Source of the DNA: Paraburkholderia bannensis NBRC 103871
Lineage (GTDB): Bacteria; Pseudomonadota; Gammaproteobacteria; Burkholderiales; Burkholderiaceae
Assembly: GCF_000685015.1 (NCBI RefSeq)
Contig: NZ_BAYA01000041.1
Span: forward strand, 1-53,551
Reading direction: 5' to 3'
DNA: 53,551 nucleotides
Shown: piece by piece, positions 31,982 through 42,200 of the stretch
Numbering within the stretch: the stretch's first letter is position 1
Layout: the number at the start of each line of letters is the position of its first letter
The notes under the pieces: generated by a model
Seen by the model: only the letters and a program-made list of their open reading frames with translations
The model's database searches: none
What the model was told of the DNA's origin: nothing
Position numbers and translations under genes: made by a program

Positions 31982-32214
31982 GGGGCGCTCCAGGTAATCA
32001 AACAATGCAAACAATGCAGACGATGGAAAGAACGGGTGCGCAGCGAAGTGCAGCGAGGCGTGCGTGGTGCGCCGTCACATGGTAGCCGCTCGCGTCCATA
32101 CTTTTTCTGACAGTGTCGATTCCCTTGCGGGACAACAGTATTTCGTAGCCCGATTCAATTCGTCGTGCACGTACGAAGATTGCAAACGTACGTGAGATTC
32201 GATGTGATCCGCTG

Positions 32215-32823
32215 TCAGCGGCCGTAGGAAACAATGAGTTTCGCACTGCCGATCGCCGCGCTTTCGATTTCGCGCGCGAACATCGTCGCGGGCCGGCCTG
32301 AGGCAAGTGAGAGCTTGTCCACCCTGAGCGCATAGACCGTGACGATGTAGCGATGCGGCTTGCCGGGCGGCGGGCACGGGCCGCCGTAACCGTCGTCGCC
32401 GAAGTCGTTGCGCGCCTCGATCGCGCCCAGCGTGCCGAGCGCACCGGATGCGCTCGCGTTTTCCGGCAACGTGTTCACGCGCGCCGGAATGTCGGCTGCG
32501 GCCCAGTGCCACCAGCCGCGGCTCGATGCGTCGGGATCGAAAATCGTAACCGCATAGCTGCGCGTGCCGGCGGGCGCATTGCGCCAGGTCAATTGTGGAG
32601 AGCGGTTTGCACCCGTGCAGCTATCCTGATTGAATACCTGCGCAGCAGCGACCCGGCCCCCGTCCCGAAAGTTCGCGCTGCTGACGACAAAGCCGCCTTG
32701 CGCACTGGCCGATGGGGACGCGATGCAAGGCAGGATCGCTGCGACGATGCTGGCGCATGCCCGTGCAGTGGAACGCCAGCCCGCGGGCGCTGTAGGATAC
32801 GGCTTGATGTCGGCAGACCGCAT
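32215..32823 (-). CDS. YbhB/YbcL-family (PEBP-like) exported protein
   Basis: A 202-residue protein with AGGAGA eight bases before the ATG. A signal peptide spans about residues 1-42, ending at ASAQG. The mature part is a phosphatidylethanolamine-binding/Raf-kinase-inhibitor-like domain: SPQLTWRNAPAGTRSYAVT, TIFDPDA, the GWWHWAAADIPA segment and GYGGPCPPPGKPHRY, which contains the ligand pocket signature. It is probably periplasmic. Ligand and role are unknown for most bacterial members. Confidence 0.9.
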   Translation of the reverse strand: MRSADIKPYPTAPAGWRSTARACASIVAAILPCIASPSASAQGGFVVSSANFRDGGRVAAAQVFNQDSCTGANRSPQLTWRNAPAGTRSYAVTIFDPDASSRGWWHWAAADIPARVNTLPENASASGALGTLGAIEARNDFGDDGYGGPCPPPGKPHRYIVTVYALRVDKLSLASGRPATMFAREIESAAIGSAKLIVSYGR

Positions 32824-33080
32824 CGGCTAGTTCTCCTGTATGTTTGTTAAAACTGCTGAGCGATTTTCTGACGGATCAGAATGAATTGTGTCCCAGATCG
32901 AATATCGTTCAAACTATCGGCATTAAAAGGATAAGTTCTGGGCCAGCAGCGGCGGCCTTTGCGAGGAAATCGGCTATAGTCGCGAGCTTTCCTCAATATG
33001 CGGAAACGGGGTTCCGGGGACACACGGGGCAATCTAAGTCAACAAATAACGACGGGCAGGACTGTCTCCACGGAGGGGTA

Positions 33081-33788
33081 ATGCAGCAGCAGCCAATCAG
33101 GGTCGTAGTCGCGGACGATCATCCGGTGATCTTGTTCGGCGCGGAGCATGCGCTCCTGAAGTTTCCTGGCATTCAGGTGGTTGCCCGAGCTCGTCAGTCC
33201 ACCGAACTGATCAAGGCGCTGCAATCGACGCCCTGCGATGTGCTCGTGACCGACCTCGCCATGCCCGGCGGCCAATATGGCGATGGATTGCCGCTGATCG
33301 GCTATCTGCGTCGTAACTTTCCGGAAGTTCCTATCGTCGTCCTGACGATGCTCGAAAATGCCGCGCTGCTCAAACGCCTGGGCGAGCTGGGCGTGATCGC
33401 CGTCGTGCACAAGTCCGACGATCTGAGCCACATCGGCCTGGCCGTGCAGCACGTGAGCCGCAATCTCGAATACATGAGCCCGCAGGTCAAGGTCGCGCTC
33501 GAATCGCTGCGTATCAATAGCGGCGGCAAGAACGACGAAGTGATTTTGTCGAAGCGCGAACTCGAAGTGGTGCGGCTGTTTGTTTCGGGCATGACGATCA
33601 AGGAAATTTCCGAGAAGCTCAACCGCAGCATCAAGACCATCAGCACGCAGAAGAACACGGCGATGCGCAAGCTCGGCCTCGACCGCGATTCGGAATTGTT
33701 CCAGTACGCGCAGAGCAACGGGCTGCTCAATCTCTCGTCGCATGCGCCTGACGAAGGGCTGGGCAGCGAAGTGACGCCGCGCGCCTGA
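33081..33788 (+). CDS. RcsB-like two-component response regulator (NarL/LuxR family)
   Basis: A 235-residue protein with a GGAGGGG ribosome-binding site. The receiver has VADDHPVI, the phospho-acceptor Asp58 in DVLVTDLAMPGG, Thr89 and Lys111. The LuxR-type helix-turn-helix fills about 157-210: SKRELEVVRLF, TIKEISEKLNRSIKTIS and the MRKLGL end. The KLNRSIKTIS stretch is particularly RcsB-like. No histidine kinase is adjacent, so it is an orphan regulator here. A bidirectional terminator follows. A leader of 257 bases separates it from the divergent PEBP gene; I see no clear operator there. Confidence 0.9.
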   Translation: MQQQPIRVVVADDHPVILFGAEHALLKFPGIQVVARARQSTELIKALQSTPCDVLVTDLAMPGGQYGDGLPLIGYLRRNFPEVPIVVLTMLENAALLKRLGELGVIAVVHKSDDLSHIGLAVQHVSRNLEYMSPQVKVALESLRINSGGKNDEVILSKRELEVVRLFVSGMTIKEISEKLNRSIKTISTQKNTAMRKLGLDRDSELFQYAQSNGLLNLSSHAPDEGLGSEVTPRA

Positions 33789-33820
33789 TCGGTTCAAAGA
33801 CGCAAGAGGCACGCAAGACG

Positions 33821-33859
33821 AAAAAAAGGCCATCCGACGATCAATCGGATGGCCTTTTT
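33821..33859. terminator. Bidirectional terminator between the response regulator and pyrE
   Basis: AAAAAGGCCATCCGA pairs with TCGGATGGCCTTTTT around a short loop. It serves both convergent genes. Confidence 0.92.
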
Positions 33860-33912
33860 GTTGCAACGGCGGCGGGCTTATTCGGCTGCCGCCGTGCTCA
33901 GTGCTGGTTGGC

Positions 33913-34599
33913 TTACTGCGGTGCCGACGTCGCGCCGCCGTGCGCAGCCGACCATTCAGCCGGTGCGTGCAGGAATTTTTCGACTTCGTCGAGCGTCTTG
34001 GTTTCGAAGTAGCCCGATTCCTTGGCGACGCGCAGCACGTCCCACCACGTAGCGAGTGCGTGCAGGTCGACGTCGATGTCCTTCAGGACCGAGACGCTTT
34101 CCTTGAAGATGTTGTAGTGGAACAGCACGAAGCAGTGGTTCACCTGCGCGCCTGCGGTACGCAGTGCGTTGATGAAGTTGATCTTGCTGCGGCTGTCCGT
34201 CGTCAGGTCTTCGACGAGCAGGACGCGCTGGCCTTCGGTCAGCAGGCCTTCGATCTGCGCGTTGCGGCCGAAGCCCTTCGGCTTCTTGCGCACGTACTGC
34301 ATCGGCACCATCAGGCGGTCGGAGAGCCATGCCGCGAACGGGATGCCCGCGGTTTCGCCGCCGGCGACGGCGTCGATCTGCTCATAGCCGACGTCGCGCA
34401 GGATCGTCGCTTCGGCCATTTCCATCAGGCCGCGGCGCACGCGCGGGTACGAGATCAGCTTGCGGCAGTCGATGTAGACCGGGCTCGCCCAGCCGGAAGT
34501 GAAGATAAAGGGCTTTTCCGCGTTGAAGTGCACAGCTTGCACTTCGAGCAGCATTTTCGCGGTTGCGTCCGAGATCGTCTGGCGATCGTTGCCTGTCAT
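33913..34599 (-). CDS. pyrE: Orotate phosphoribosyltransferase
   Basis: A 228-residue protein. FTSGWASPVYIDCRKL binds orotate, AGGETAGIPFA lies in the middle, and the PRPP loop VLLVEDLTTDS is near residue 126. It joins orotate and PRPP to give OMP in UMP synthesis. This is the longer form common in Burkholderiaceae, with an extra C-terminal region. It is transcribed alone; its upstream region has two palindromes (see 34600-34957). Confidence 0.95.
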   Translation of the reverse strand: MTGNDRQTISDATAKMLLEVQAVHFNAEKPFIFTSGWASPVYIDCRKLISYPRVRRGLMEMAEATILRDVGYEQIDAVAGGETAGIPFAAWLSDRLMVPMQYVRKKPKGFGRNAQIEGLLTEGQRVLLVEDLTTDSRSKINFINALRTAGAQVNHCFVLFHYNIFKESVSVLKDIDVDLHALATWWDVLRVAKESGYFETKTLDEVEKFLHAPAEWSAAHGGATSAPQ

Positions 34600-34957
34600 G
34601 GGCGAATCCTTGGATGTGAGTGCTCAGGAGGGTGGGCGCTGGGCCCGGTGGCGCTGGCACGGCGAGTCCGTATCTTGTGTATCGGAACCCGCGATGCGCG
34701 GTCTGGAGGGCGTCGATCGTCTGAGGTCTGGTTTCAAGGCGACTCGCTCGCTCCGGACGGCTTCTCTTGCGCGCGTAGGCCGGTATTTTACCCGACTTGA
34801 CGGTTGCCGACGAGTCGCGCTGACAGTGTCGCGCGACAGGCCCCTTGCCGATTTGTAGGGCGCGATCGGACGGGCTGGGCGGTTGTGAGCGTACTGGCGC
34901 GCCAGTAAACTCTCGCCGGTTTTCGTCGGGCTAGCGCCCAGCACAGGATCTTTCGCC
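34600..34957. other. Divergent control region between pyrE and MFS transporter
   Basis: No gene is seen in these 358 bases. Two perfect palindromes lie on the transporter side: TGTCGCGCGACA at 34827-34838 and TACTGGCGCGCCAGTA at 34892-34907. They could bind a dimeric regulator of the transporter. A TAAAAT -10-like hexamer for pyrE is present on the minus strand near 34789-34794, with a poor -35. Confidence 0.45.
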
Positions 34958-36289
34958 ATGTCTCCCGCTTCCCATCCCGCTTCCCATTCCGCTCGACCGC
35001 CCGATGACGCACCTGCCGACACCGCCTTCGCGCCCGCCGCGATCGCGCACTCGGACAACAGCAAGAATGACGACGACGCGCCGCGCGGCCACGCCGTGCG
35101 TGCATTGGTCGCTTCGGTGCTGGGTTATGCGATGGACGGCTTCGATCTGCTGATGCTCGGCTTCATGCTGCCCGCCATCGGCGCAGACCTGCATTTGACG
35201 GGCGCGCAGTCCGGCGCGCTCGTCACCTGGACGCTGGTGGGCGCGGTGGTGGGCGGCATCGTGTTCGGCCTGCTGTCGGATCGCTTCGGCCGCGTGCGCG
35301 TGCTCAGCTGGACGATCCTGGTGTTCGCTGTGTTCACCGGCCTGTGCGCGCTGGCGCGCGGCTACACCGATCTGCTCATCTACCGCACGATCGCGGGGAT
35401 TGGGCTGGGCGGCGAGTTCGGCATCGGCATGGCGCTGGTCGCCGAGGCCTGGCCCGCGCGGCTGCGGGCGCGGGCGTCGTCTTACGTGGGCCTGGGCTGG
35501 CAGGTGGGCGTGCTCGCGGCGGCGCTGCTCACGCCCTTGCTGCTGCCCGTGATCGGCTGGCGCGGCATGTTTGCGGTCGGCCTGCTGCCCGCCGTGGCGT
35601 CGTTCGTCGTGCGCCGGCGCGTGGAAGAACCCGAACTGTTTGTCGCGCACCGCGAGCGCGCCGCGCAGGCCGCGCCGCACGACAAGCCGCGTGCGCTGCG
35701 TTTGCTGGTCGCCGATGGCCGCACGGCGCGCGCGAGTCTGGGCGTGGCGGTGCTGTGCTCGGTGCAGAACTTCGGCTATTACGGCCTGATGATCTGGCTG
35801 CCCGCGTACCTGTCGAAGTCGTTCGGCTATTCGCTGACGAAGTCGGGCCTCTGGACTGCCGCGACGGTGGCGGGCATGGCGTTCGGGATCTGGCTCTTTG
35901 GCGTGGCCGCCGATTGCTTCGGCCGCCGCCCGACTTTCCTGGTCTATCAGGTGGGCGCGGTGGTGATGGTGTTCGTGTACGCGCATCTGAGCACGCCGTT
36001 TGCACTGCTGATTGGCGGCGCGGCGATGGGCGTGTTCGTCAACGGCATGATCGGCGGCTACGGCGCGCTGATTTCCGAGCTTTACCCGACCGCTGCGCGC
36101 GCCACCGCGCAGAACGTCCTGTTCAACATCGGCCGGGCCGTGGGCGGCTTCGGGCCGCTTGCGGTCGGCGCGCTCGCCGCACGCTATTCGTTCACCGCGG
36201 CGCTAGGCATGCTGGCCGCGATTTACGTGCTCGACATCCTCGCCACGCTGTTCCTGATTCCCGAGCGGCGCGGGGCGGCGCTGGAATAA
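34958..36289 (+). CDS. MFS transporter, aromatic-acid/sugar-acid symporter-like
   Basis: A 443-residue protein with 12 predicted transmembrane helices after a disordered N-terminus of about 45 residues. YAMDGFDLLMLGFMLPAIG opens helix 1 and carries the Asp typical of AAHS and NanT-type carriers. The loop 2-3 motif LLSDRFGRVRVL and the GIGLGGEFGIGMALVAE segment in helices 4-5 support this group. Proton-driven uptake of an organic acid is likely; the substrate is unknown. A 16-base palindrome lies 50 bases upstream of its start. Confidence 0.85.
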   Translation: MSPASHPASHSARPPDDAPADTAFAPAAIAHSDNSKNDDDAPRGHAVRALVASVLGYAMDGFDLLMLGFMLPAIGADLHLTGAQSGALVTWTLVGAVVGGIVFGLLSDRFGRVRVLSWTILVFAVFTGLCALARGYTDLLIYRTIAGIGLGGEFGIGMALVAEAWPARLRARASSYVGLGWQVGVLAAALLTPLLLPVIGWRGMFAVGLLPAVASFVVRRRVEEPELFVAHRERAAQAAPHDKPRALRLLVADGRTARASLGVAVLCSVQNFGYYGLMIWLPAYLSKSFGYSLTKSGLWTAATVAGMAFGIWLFGVAADCFGRRPTFLVYQVGAVVMVFVYAHLSTPFALLIGGAAMGVFVNGMIGGYGALISELYPTAARATAQNVLFNIGRAVGGFGPLAVGALAARYSFTAALGMLAAIYVLDILATLFLIPERRGAALE

Positions 36290-36821
36290 TCGCCGGATAC
36301 ATTGATCGCTTTGCACGTGACGGTGCGGCGCAACGCCGCACCGTAAGCCGAAGCGAATCGCATCGCTTGTCTCGATCGCGCAATACGCGCGCCATCACGC
36401 TGCAATAATTTCGCGAAATGCCCGCGACGCGCAGGGCTGTGCCGCTCGCCGTCGCTGTCGCGAACCGCACGCATCGTCACATCCCGATTCGATAAATGCG
36501 CCGTACGCCGTCCATGTGTCGCGTACGCGCCGCGCGCACGCCGCAAGTTCGCGTCTGGCGGCCTGCCGGTTTCGCGCCGGAAGGCATCCAGCACAAATCC
36601 CCGGTATCAGTCTTTGACCCGAGTCGCCTCGAACATCGTGAGGTGTACACTAATCGCCCCGCTTTTTTGCCGGCGCCGTTTCGCCCGTGAACTGCCAGGT
36701 TGTTGCCGTCGTGCTGCCGTTGCGCACGAGCGTTCAATGAAAAGTGCAAATCTGCGGGGTTAAGAACACTAGTCGAACATAAACATTCCTCTCTCGTCTC
36801 TCACGTCTGGCAGGCCCGAAA
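36290..36821. other. Long leader region upstream of maeB
   Basis: No convincing gene lies in these 532 bases. At 36320-36344 is a perfect hairpin (ACGGTGCGGCG, loop CAA, CGCCGCACCGT) without T-run, possibly protecting the MFS transcript end. A TACACT -10-like hexamer preceded by TG (36644-36651) may be the maeB promoter, though its -35 is poor. Short open frames here lack protein-like features. Confidence 0.4.
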
Positions 36822-39095
36822 ATGGATGAACAACTGAAGCAAAGCGCGCTCGCTTATCACCAGAATCCGAAGCCCGGCAAGATCTCGGTCACGCCGACCA
36901 AACCGCTCTCGAACCAGCTCGATCTCTCGCTCGCGTATTCGCCGGGCGTGGCCGCTGCGTGTGAAGCGATCCACGCCGATCCGCTCGACGCGCAGAAGTA
37001 CACCTCGCGCGGCAACCTCGTCGGCGTCGTGACCAACGGCACGGCCGTGCTCGGTCTCGGCAATATCGGCCCGCTCGCGGCCAAGCCGGTGATGGAAGGC
37101 AAGGGCTGTCTCTTCAAGAAGTTCGCGGGCATCGACGTGTTCGACATCGAACTCGACGAAAACGACCCGGACAAGCTCGTCGAAGCCATCGCGATGCTCG
37201 AACCGACGCTCGGCGGCATCAACCTGGAAGACATCAAGGCGCCCGAGTGCTTCTACATCGAGCAGAAGCTGCGCGAGCGCATGAAGATTCCCGTCTTCCA
37301 CGACGACCAGCACGGCACGGCGATCATCGCTTCGGCGGCCATCCTCAACGGCCTGAAGGTCGTGGGCAAGGAACTGGGCAGCATCAAGCTGGTGTGCTCG
37401 GGTGCGGGCGCAGCGGCGATCGCCTGTCTGGACCTGCTGGTGAAGCTCGGCGCGAAGAAGGAAAACATCCTCGTCACGGATTCAAAGGGCGTGATCTATG
37501 AAGGTCGCGGCAACCTCGATCCGTCGAAGCAGCGCTACGCGGCCAACACCGATGCGCGTACGCTTGGCGACGCCATCAAGGGCGCGGACGTGTTCCTCGG
37601 CTGCTCTAGCGCAGGCGTTCTGAAGGCCGAAATGGTCGTCGACATGGGCACCACGCCGCTGATTCTGGCGCTGGCCAACCCGGAACCGGAAATCCGCCCG
37701 GAAGAAGCCAAGCGTGTGCGCCCGGACGCGATCATCGCGACGGGCCGTTCGGACTATCCGAACCAGGTCAACAACGTGCTGTGCTTCCCGTTCATCTTCC
37801 GCGGCGCGCTGGATGTGGGCGCGACGACCATCACGGAAGAGATGAAGCTTGCGTGCGTGCGCGCAATTGCTGAGCTGGCCGAAGAAACCGACCAGGGCGA
37901 CGAAGTGGCGAAGGCCTATGAAGGCCACACGCTCGAATTCGGCCCGGAATACCTGATTCCGAAGCCGTTCGATCCGCGCCTCATCATCAAGATCGCGCCG
38001 GCTGTCGCGCAAGCCGCGATGGATTCGGGCGTGGCGACGCGTCCGATCAAGGACATGGACGCGTACCGCGAAGAGCTGGGCGCAACCGTCTATCGCACGG
38101 GCATGGTGATGCGTCCGGTGTTCGCGGCGGCGAAGGCCAACAACGCGCGCATCGTGTTCGCGGAAGGCGAAGACGAGCGCGTGCTGCGCGCCGCGCAATT
38201 CGTGCTGACCGAGAAGATCGCGCGTCCGATCATCGTCGGCCGTCCGTCGGTGGTGGAAATGCGTCTGAAGAAGATGGGCTCGAAGCTGCGCGCGGGCACC
38301 GACTTCGAGATCGTCGATCCGGAAGACGATCCGCGCTTCCAGAAGAGCTGGCAGGCGTACCACGAACTGGGCGCGCGCCAGGGCATCACGCCGGAAGTGG
38401 CGAAGGCGTCGATGCGCAAGTTCAACACGCTGATCGGCGCGATCCTCGTGCACCTGGGCGACGCCGACGGCATGGTCTGCGGCCTGCTCAACAGCTTCGA
38501 CTATCACCTGAAGTTCATCGAGCAGGTGTTCGGCAAGGCGAAGGAAGCCGAGAACTACGCGGCGATGAACCTGCTGATGCTGCCGGGCCGCAACCTGTTC
38601 ATCAGCGACACGTACGTGAACGAAGTGCCGAGCGCCGAACAGCTCGCCGACATGACTATTCTCGCCGCGCGCGAAATCGAAAAATTCGGCATCACGCCGA
38701 AGGTCGCGCTGCTGTCGTCGTCGAACTTTGGCAGCGTGCGTTCGTCGACGTCGCAGCGCATGCAGGCTGCGCGCCAGCTGCTGGCCGAACGTGCGCCGCA
38801 GCTCGAAGTCGATGGTGAAATGCACGGCGATGCGGCGTTGTCGGAGATGATCCGCAAGCAGTCGTTCCCGGGCACGACGCTCGCGGGCGAAGCGAACCTG
38901 CTGATCATGCCGAACGTGGAAGCGGCGAACATCACGTACAACCTGCTGAAGATGATCGGCGGCGAAGGCGTGACGGTCGGCCCGTTCCTGCTGGGCGCAT
39001 CGAAGCCGGTGCACATCCTGACGCCGGCCGCGACCGTGCGACGCATCATCAACATGACGGCGGTGGCTTCGGCTAACGCCAGCGTGGCGAAGTAA
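36822..39095 (+). CDS. maeB: NADP-dependent malic enzyme, MaeB type
   Basis: A 757-residue protein in two parts. Residues 1 to about 425 are the malic enzyme: SLAYSPGVAAAC, NLVGVVTNGTAVLGLG and FHDDQHGTAII are visible, then the NADP loop CSGAGAAAIA. The rest is a phosphotransacetylase-like domain (IVFAEGEDERVLRA, MVCGLL, GRNLFISDTYVNE), usually catalytically inactive and regulatory, binding acetyl-CoA. It decarboxylates malate to pyruvate and makes NADPH. A bidirectional terminator follows. Confidence 0.95.
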   Translation: MDEQLKQSALAYHQNPKPGKISVTPTKPLSNQLDLSLAYSPGVAAACEAIHADPLDAQKYTSRGNLVGVVTNGTAVLGLGNIGPLAAKPVMEGKGCLFKKFAGIDVFDIELDENDPDKLVEAIAMLEPTLGGINLEDIKAPECFYIEQKLRERMKIPVFHDDQHGTAIIASAAILNGLKVVGKELGSIKLVCSGAGAAAIACLDLLVKLGAKKENILVTDSKGVIYEGRGNLDPSKQRYAANTDARTLGDAIKGADVFLGCSSAGVLKAEMVVDMGTTPLILALANPEPEIRPEEAKRVRPDAIIATGRSDYPNQVNNVLCFPFIFRGALDVGATTITEEMKLACVRAIAELAEETDQGDEVAKAYEGHTLEFGPEYLIPKPFDPRLIIKIAPAVAQAAMDSGVATRPIKDMDAYREELGATVYRTGMVMRPVFAAAKANNARIVFAEGEDERVLRAAQFVLTEKIARPIIVGRPSVVEMRLKKMGSKLRAGTDFEIVDPEDDPRFQKSWQAYHELGARQGITPEVAKASMRKFNTLIGAILVHLGDADGMVCGLLNSFDYHLKFIEQVFGKAKEAENYAAMNLLMLPGRNLFISDTYVNEVPSAEQLADMTILAAREIEKFGITPKVALLSSSNFGSVRSSTSQRMQAARQLLAERAPQLEVDGEMHGDAALSEMIRKQSFPGTTLAGEANLLIMPNVEAANITYNLLKMIGGEGVTVGPFLLGASKPVHILTPAATVRRIINMTAVASANASVAK

Positions 39096-39138
39096 GTTCG
39101 CAGCGGCCCGTTACTGGCCGCTTGATGTGCCAGAAGTG

Positions 39139-39173
39139 AAAAGGGCGCTCCGTTCAACACGGAGCGCCCTTTG
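39139..39173. terminator. Bidirectional terminator after maeB
   Basis: AAAGGGCGCTCCG pairs with CGGAGCGCCCTTT around TTCAACA, with A- and T-rich flanks for both strands. Confidence 0.9.
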
Positions 39174-39203
39174 TTTTTACTGCGTTACAGCATCAGGAAA
39201 CCA

Positions 39204-42200
39204 TCAAGCCGCATGCCGCGCCGCGCCGTTTTCCGGCGAGCGCCACTTCGCGAGCAGCGTCGCCCACTTCGCGCGCGTGGCCTTGAGGTTGTTTTCCTTC
39301 ACGTGGCCGTAGCCGCGGATCGCGTCGGGCAGCGTCGCCAGTTCCAGCGCGAGCGGCAGGTTCGCCTCGCTCAAGCCGCCGATCACTTCACGCATCAGCG
39401 TTTCATACTCGCCGATCAGCGCGCGTTCGTGGCGGCGTTCCTCGGTGCGGCCGAACGGATCGAGCGCCGTGCCGCGCAGGAACTTGAGCTTCGCGAGCAC
39501 GCGCATCGCCGTGAGCATGCGCGGGCCGTATTGCTTTTTCTGCAGATGGCCCTTGTCGTCGTGCTTCGCGAACGACGGCGGCGCGAGATGGAAGTTGAGC
39601 TTCCAGTCGCCTTCAAAGCTCGCCTTGATCTTCTCGACGAAAGCCGGATCGGCGTACAGGCGCGCGACTTCGTACTCGTCCTTGTAGGCCATCAGCTTGT
39701 GCAGGTTCTTGGCGACGGCTTCGGTGAGCGGCTGCTGGCCGTCCGCGCGATCGAGCTTCGCCTCGGCGCGGCGCACATCGTCGATAAAGCGGCGATAGCG
39801 CTGTGCATAAGCGTCGTTCTGGTACGCGGCGAGATACTGCGCACGCTTGTCGATCAGCGCGTCGAGCGCCTTCGGCGTGTGCAGCGAGACGATCTTTGCG
39901 CCCGAGGGGTTCTGCTCGCCAGCGGGCTTCTTCGCGAGCGCATCCACGGCCGCACGATCATGCGCGACGCGGCGGCCCCACTCGAACGCCGCCAGGTTCT
40001 TCTCCACCTGCACGGCGTTCAGTTCGATCGCGCGCGTGAGCGACTCGTGCGTGAGCGGCAGCCAGCCCTTTTGCCACGCGTAACCGAGCACGAACGGGTT
40101 CGTATAGATCGCGTCGCCCAGCAGCGCGAGTGCGTAGCGGTTGGCATCGACGGTCGCGACGTTGTCGACGCCTGCGGCCGCGCGCACGTCGGCTTCCGTG
40201 TTCGAGCCCGGGAATTGCCACTGCGGATTCTTGATGAACTCGGCGGTCGGCGTGGCGGCGCTGTTGAGCACGACATGCGTCTGGCCCACTTGCATACGCG
40301 AGACGCAGTCGTCGCCCGCCGTCACGATCGCATCGCAGCCAATCACGAGACTCGCTTCGCCCATGGCGATGCGCGTGGCGTGGATATCGGCGGGATGGTT
40401 GGCGATCTGCACGTGGCTCATCACCGCGCCGCCCTTTTGCGCGAGGCCGGTCACGTCGAGCACGGTCACGCCCTTGGCTTCGAGGTGCGCGGCCATGCCG
40501 AGCAGCGCGCCGATCGTCACCACGCCCGTGCCGCCGACGCCTGTCACGAGCACGCCGTAGGGGCGGCCGATGGCGGGCACGTCGGGCGTCGGCACCGGCG
40601 GCATCGCGTCATTGGCGACGCGATCGGACTTCGGCTTGCGTAGCTGGCCGCCTTCGACGGTCACGAAGCTCGGGCAGAAGCCCTTCACGCACGAATAGTC
40701 CTTGTTGCAGGTGGACTGGTTGATCTGGCGCTTCGTGCCGTATTCGGTGTCGAGCGGCTCGACCGACAGACAGTTCGACTGCACCGAGCAGTCGCCGCAG
40801 CCTTCGCAGACGGACTCGTTGATGACCACGCGTTTGGCCGGATCCGGATAGGTGCCGCGCTTGCGGCGGCGGCGCTTTTCCGTGGCGCAGGTCTGGTCGT
40901 AGATCAGGATGGTCGTGCCGGCGATCTCGCGCAGTTCGCGCTGCATCGCGTCGAGCTGGTCGCGATGGTGGATCGTCACGCCCGGCGCGAGTTTCGCCGT
41001 GACTTCGCCGTCGTACTTGTCGGGATCGTCGGTGACGATGACGATTTTCTTCGCGCCTTCGGACGCCACCTGATGCGTGATCTGCGGAATCGTCAGCACG
41101 CCGTCGACAGGCTGGCCGCCCGTCATCGCGACCGCGTCGTTGTAGAGGATCTTGTAGGTGATGTTCGCCTTCGACGCGATGGCCGCGCGAATCGCCAGCA
41201 GGCCCGAGTGGAAGTAGGTGCCGTCGCCTAGATTGGCGAACACGTGCGTGTCGTGGGTGAACGGCGCCTGGCCGACCCAGGCCACGCCTTCGCCGCCCAT
41301 CTGGCTGAAGGTACTGGTGCTGCGATCCATCCACACGGTCATGTAGTGGCAGCCGATGCCGGCCATCGCGCGCGAGCCTTCCGGCACGTTGGTCGACGTG
41401 TTGTGCGGGCAGCCCGAGCAGAACCACGGCTTGCGTTCGACCTGCACGCGCGGCTTGGCCAGCGCTTTTTCCTTCGCCTCGATCACGGCGATGCGGGCGC
41501 CGATGCGCGCGCGCACGTCGGACGGCAGATCGAGCTTGTCCAGGCGCGTGGCGATCGCCTTGGCGATGATCGCGGGCGAGAGTTCGTAGTGCGCGGGCAA
41601 CAGCCAGTTGCCCATCGGCACCGACCATTCGCCGCCTGCGCCATCCTTCTCGTCGAACTTGCCGTACACGCGCGGACGCTGCGCGTCCGGCCAGTTGTAC
41701 AGCTCTTCCTTGATCGCGTATTCGAGGATCTGGCGCTTTTCCTCGACCACGAGAATCTCTTCGAGACCGCGCGCGAAGGCATGCGCGCCTTGCGCTTCGA
41801 GCGGCCACACGCAGCCGACCTTGTAGAGGCGAATGCCGATGCGCGAGCAGGTTTCGTCGTCGAGCCCCAGGTCGGTGAGCGCCTGGCGCACGTCCAGATA
41901 GGCCTTGCCGCCCGTCATGATGCCGAAGCGCGCCTGGGGCGAATCGATCTCGATGCGGTCGAGCTTGTTGGCGCGCACATAGGCGAGCGCCGCGTACCAC
42001 TTGTAGTCGAGCAGACGCGCTTCCTGCACGAGCGGCGGATCGGGCCAGCGGATGTTCAGGCCGCCGTCCGGCATCATGAAATCTTCGGGCAACACGATAC
42101 GCGTGCGATACGGGTCGATCTCGACCGATGCCGACGATTCCACCACGTCGGTCACGCACTTCATCGCCACCCAGAGGCCGGAATAGCGGCTCATCGCCCA

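Noticed and set aside
36496..36690. 64-codon open frame in the maeB leader
   Set aside because: Arg/Pro-rich composition and no ribosome-binding site; it may be chance.
36290..36821. Riboswitch upstream of maeB
   Set aside because: The leader is long, but I could not see any known riboswitch core or terminator/antiterminator pair.
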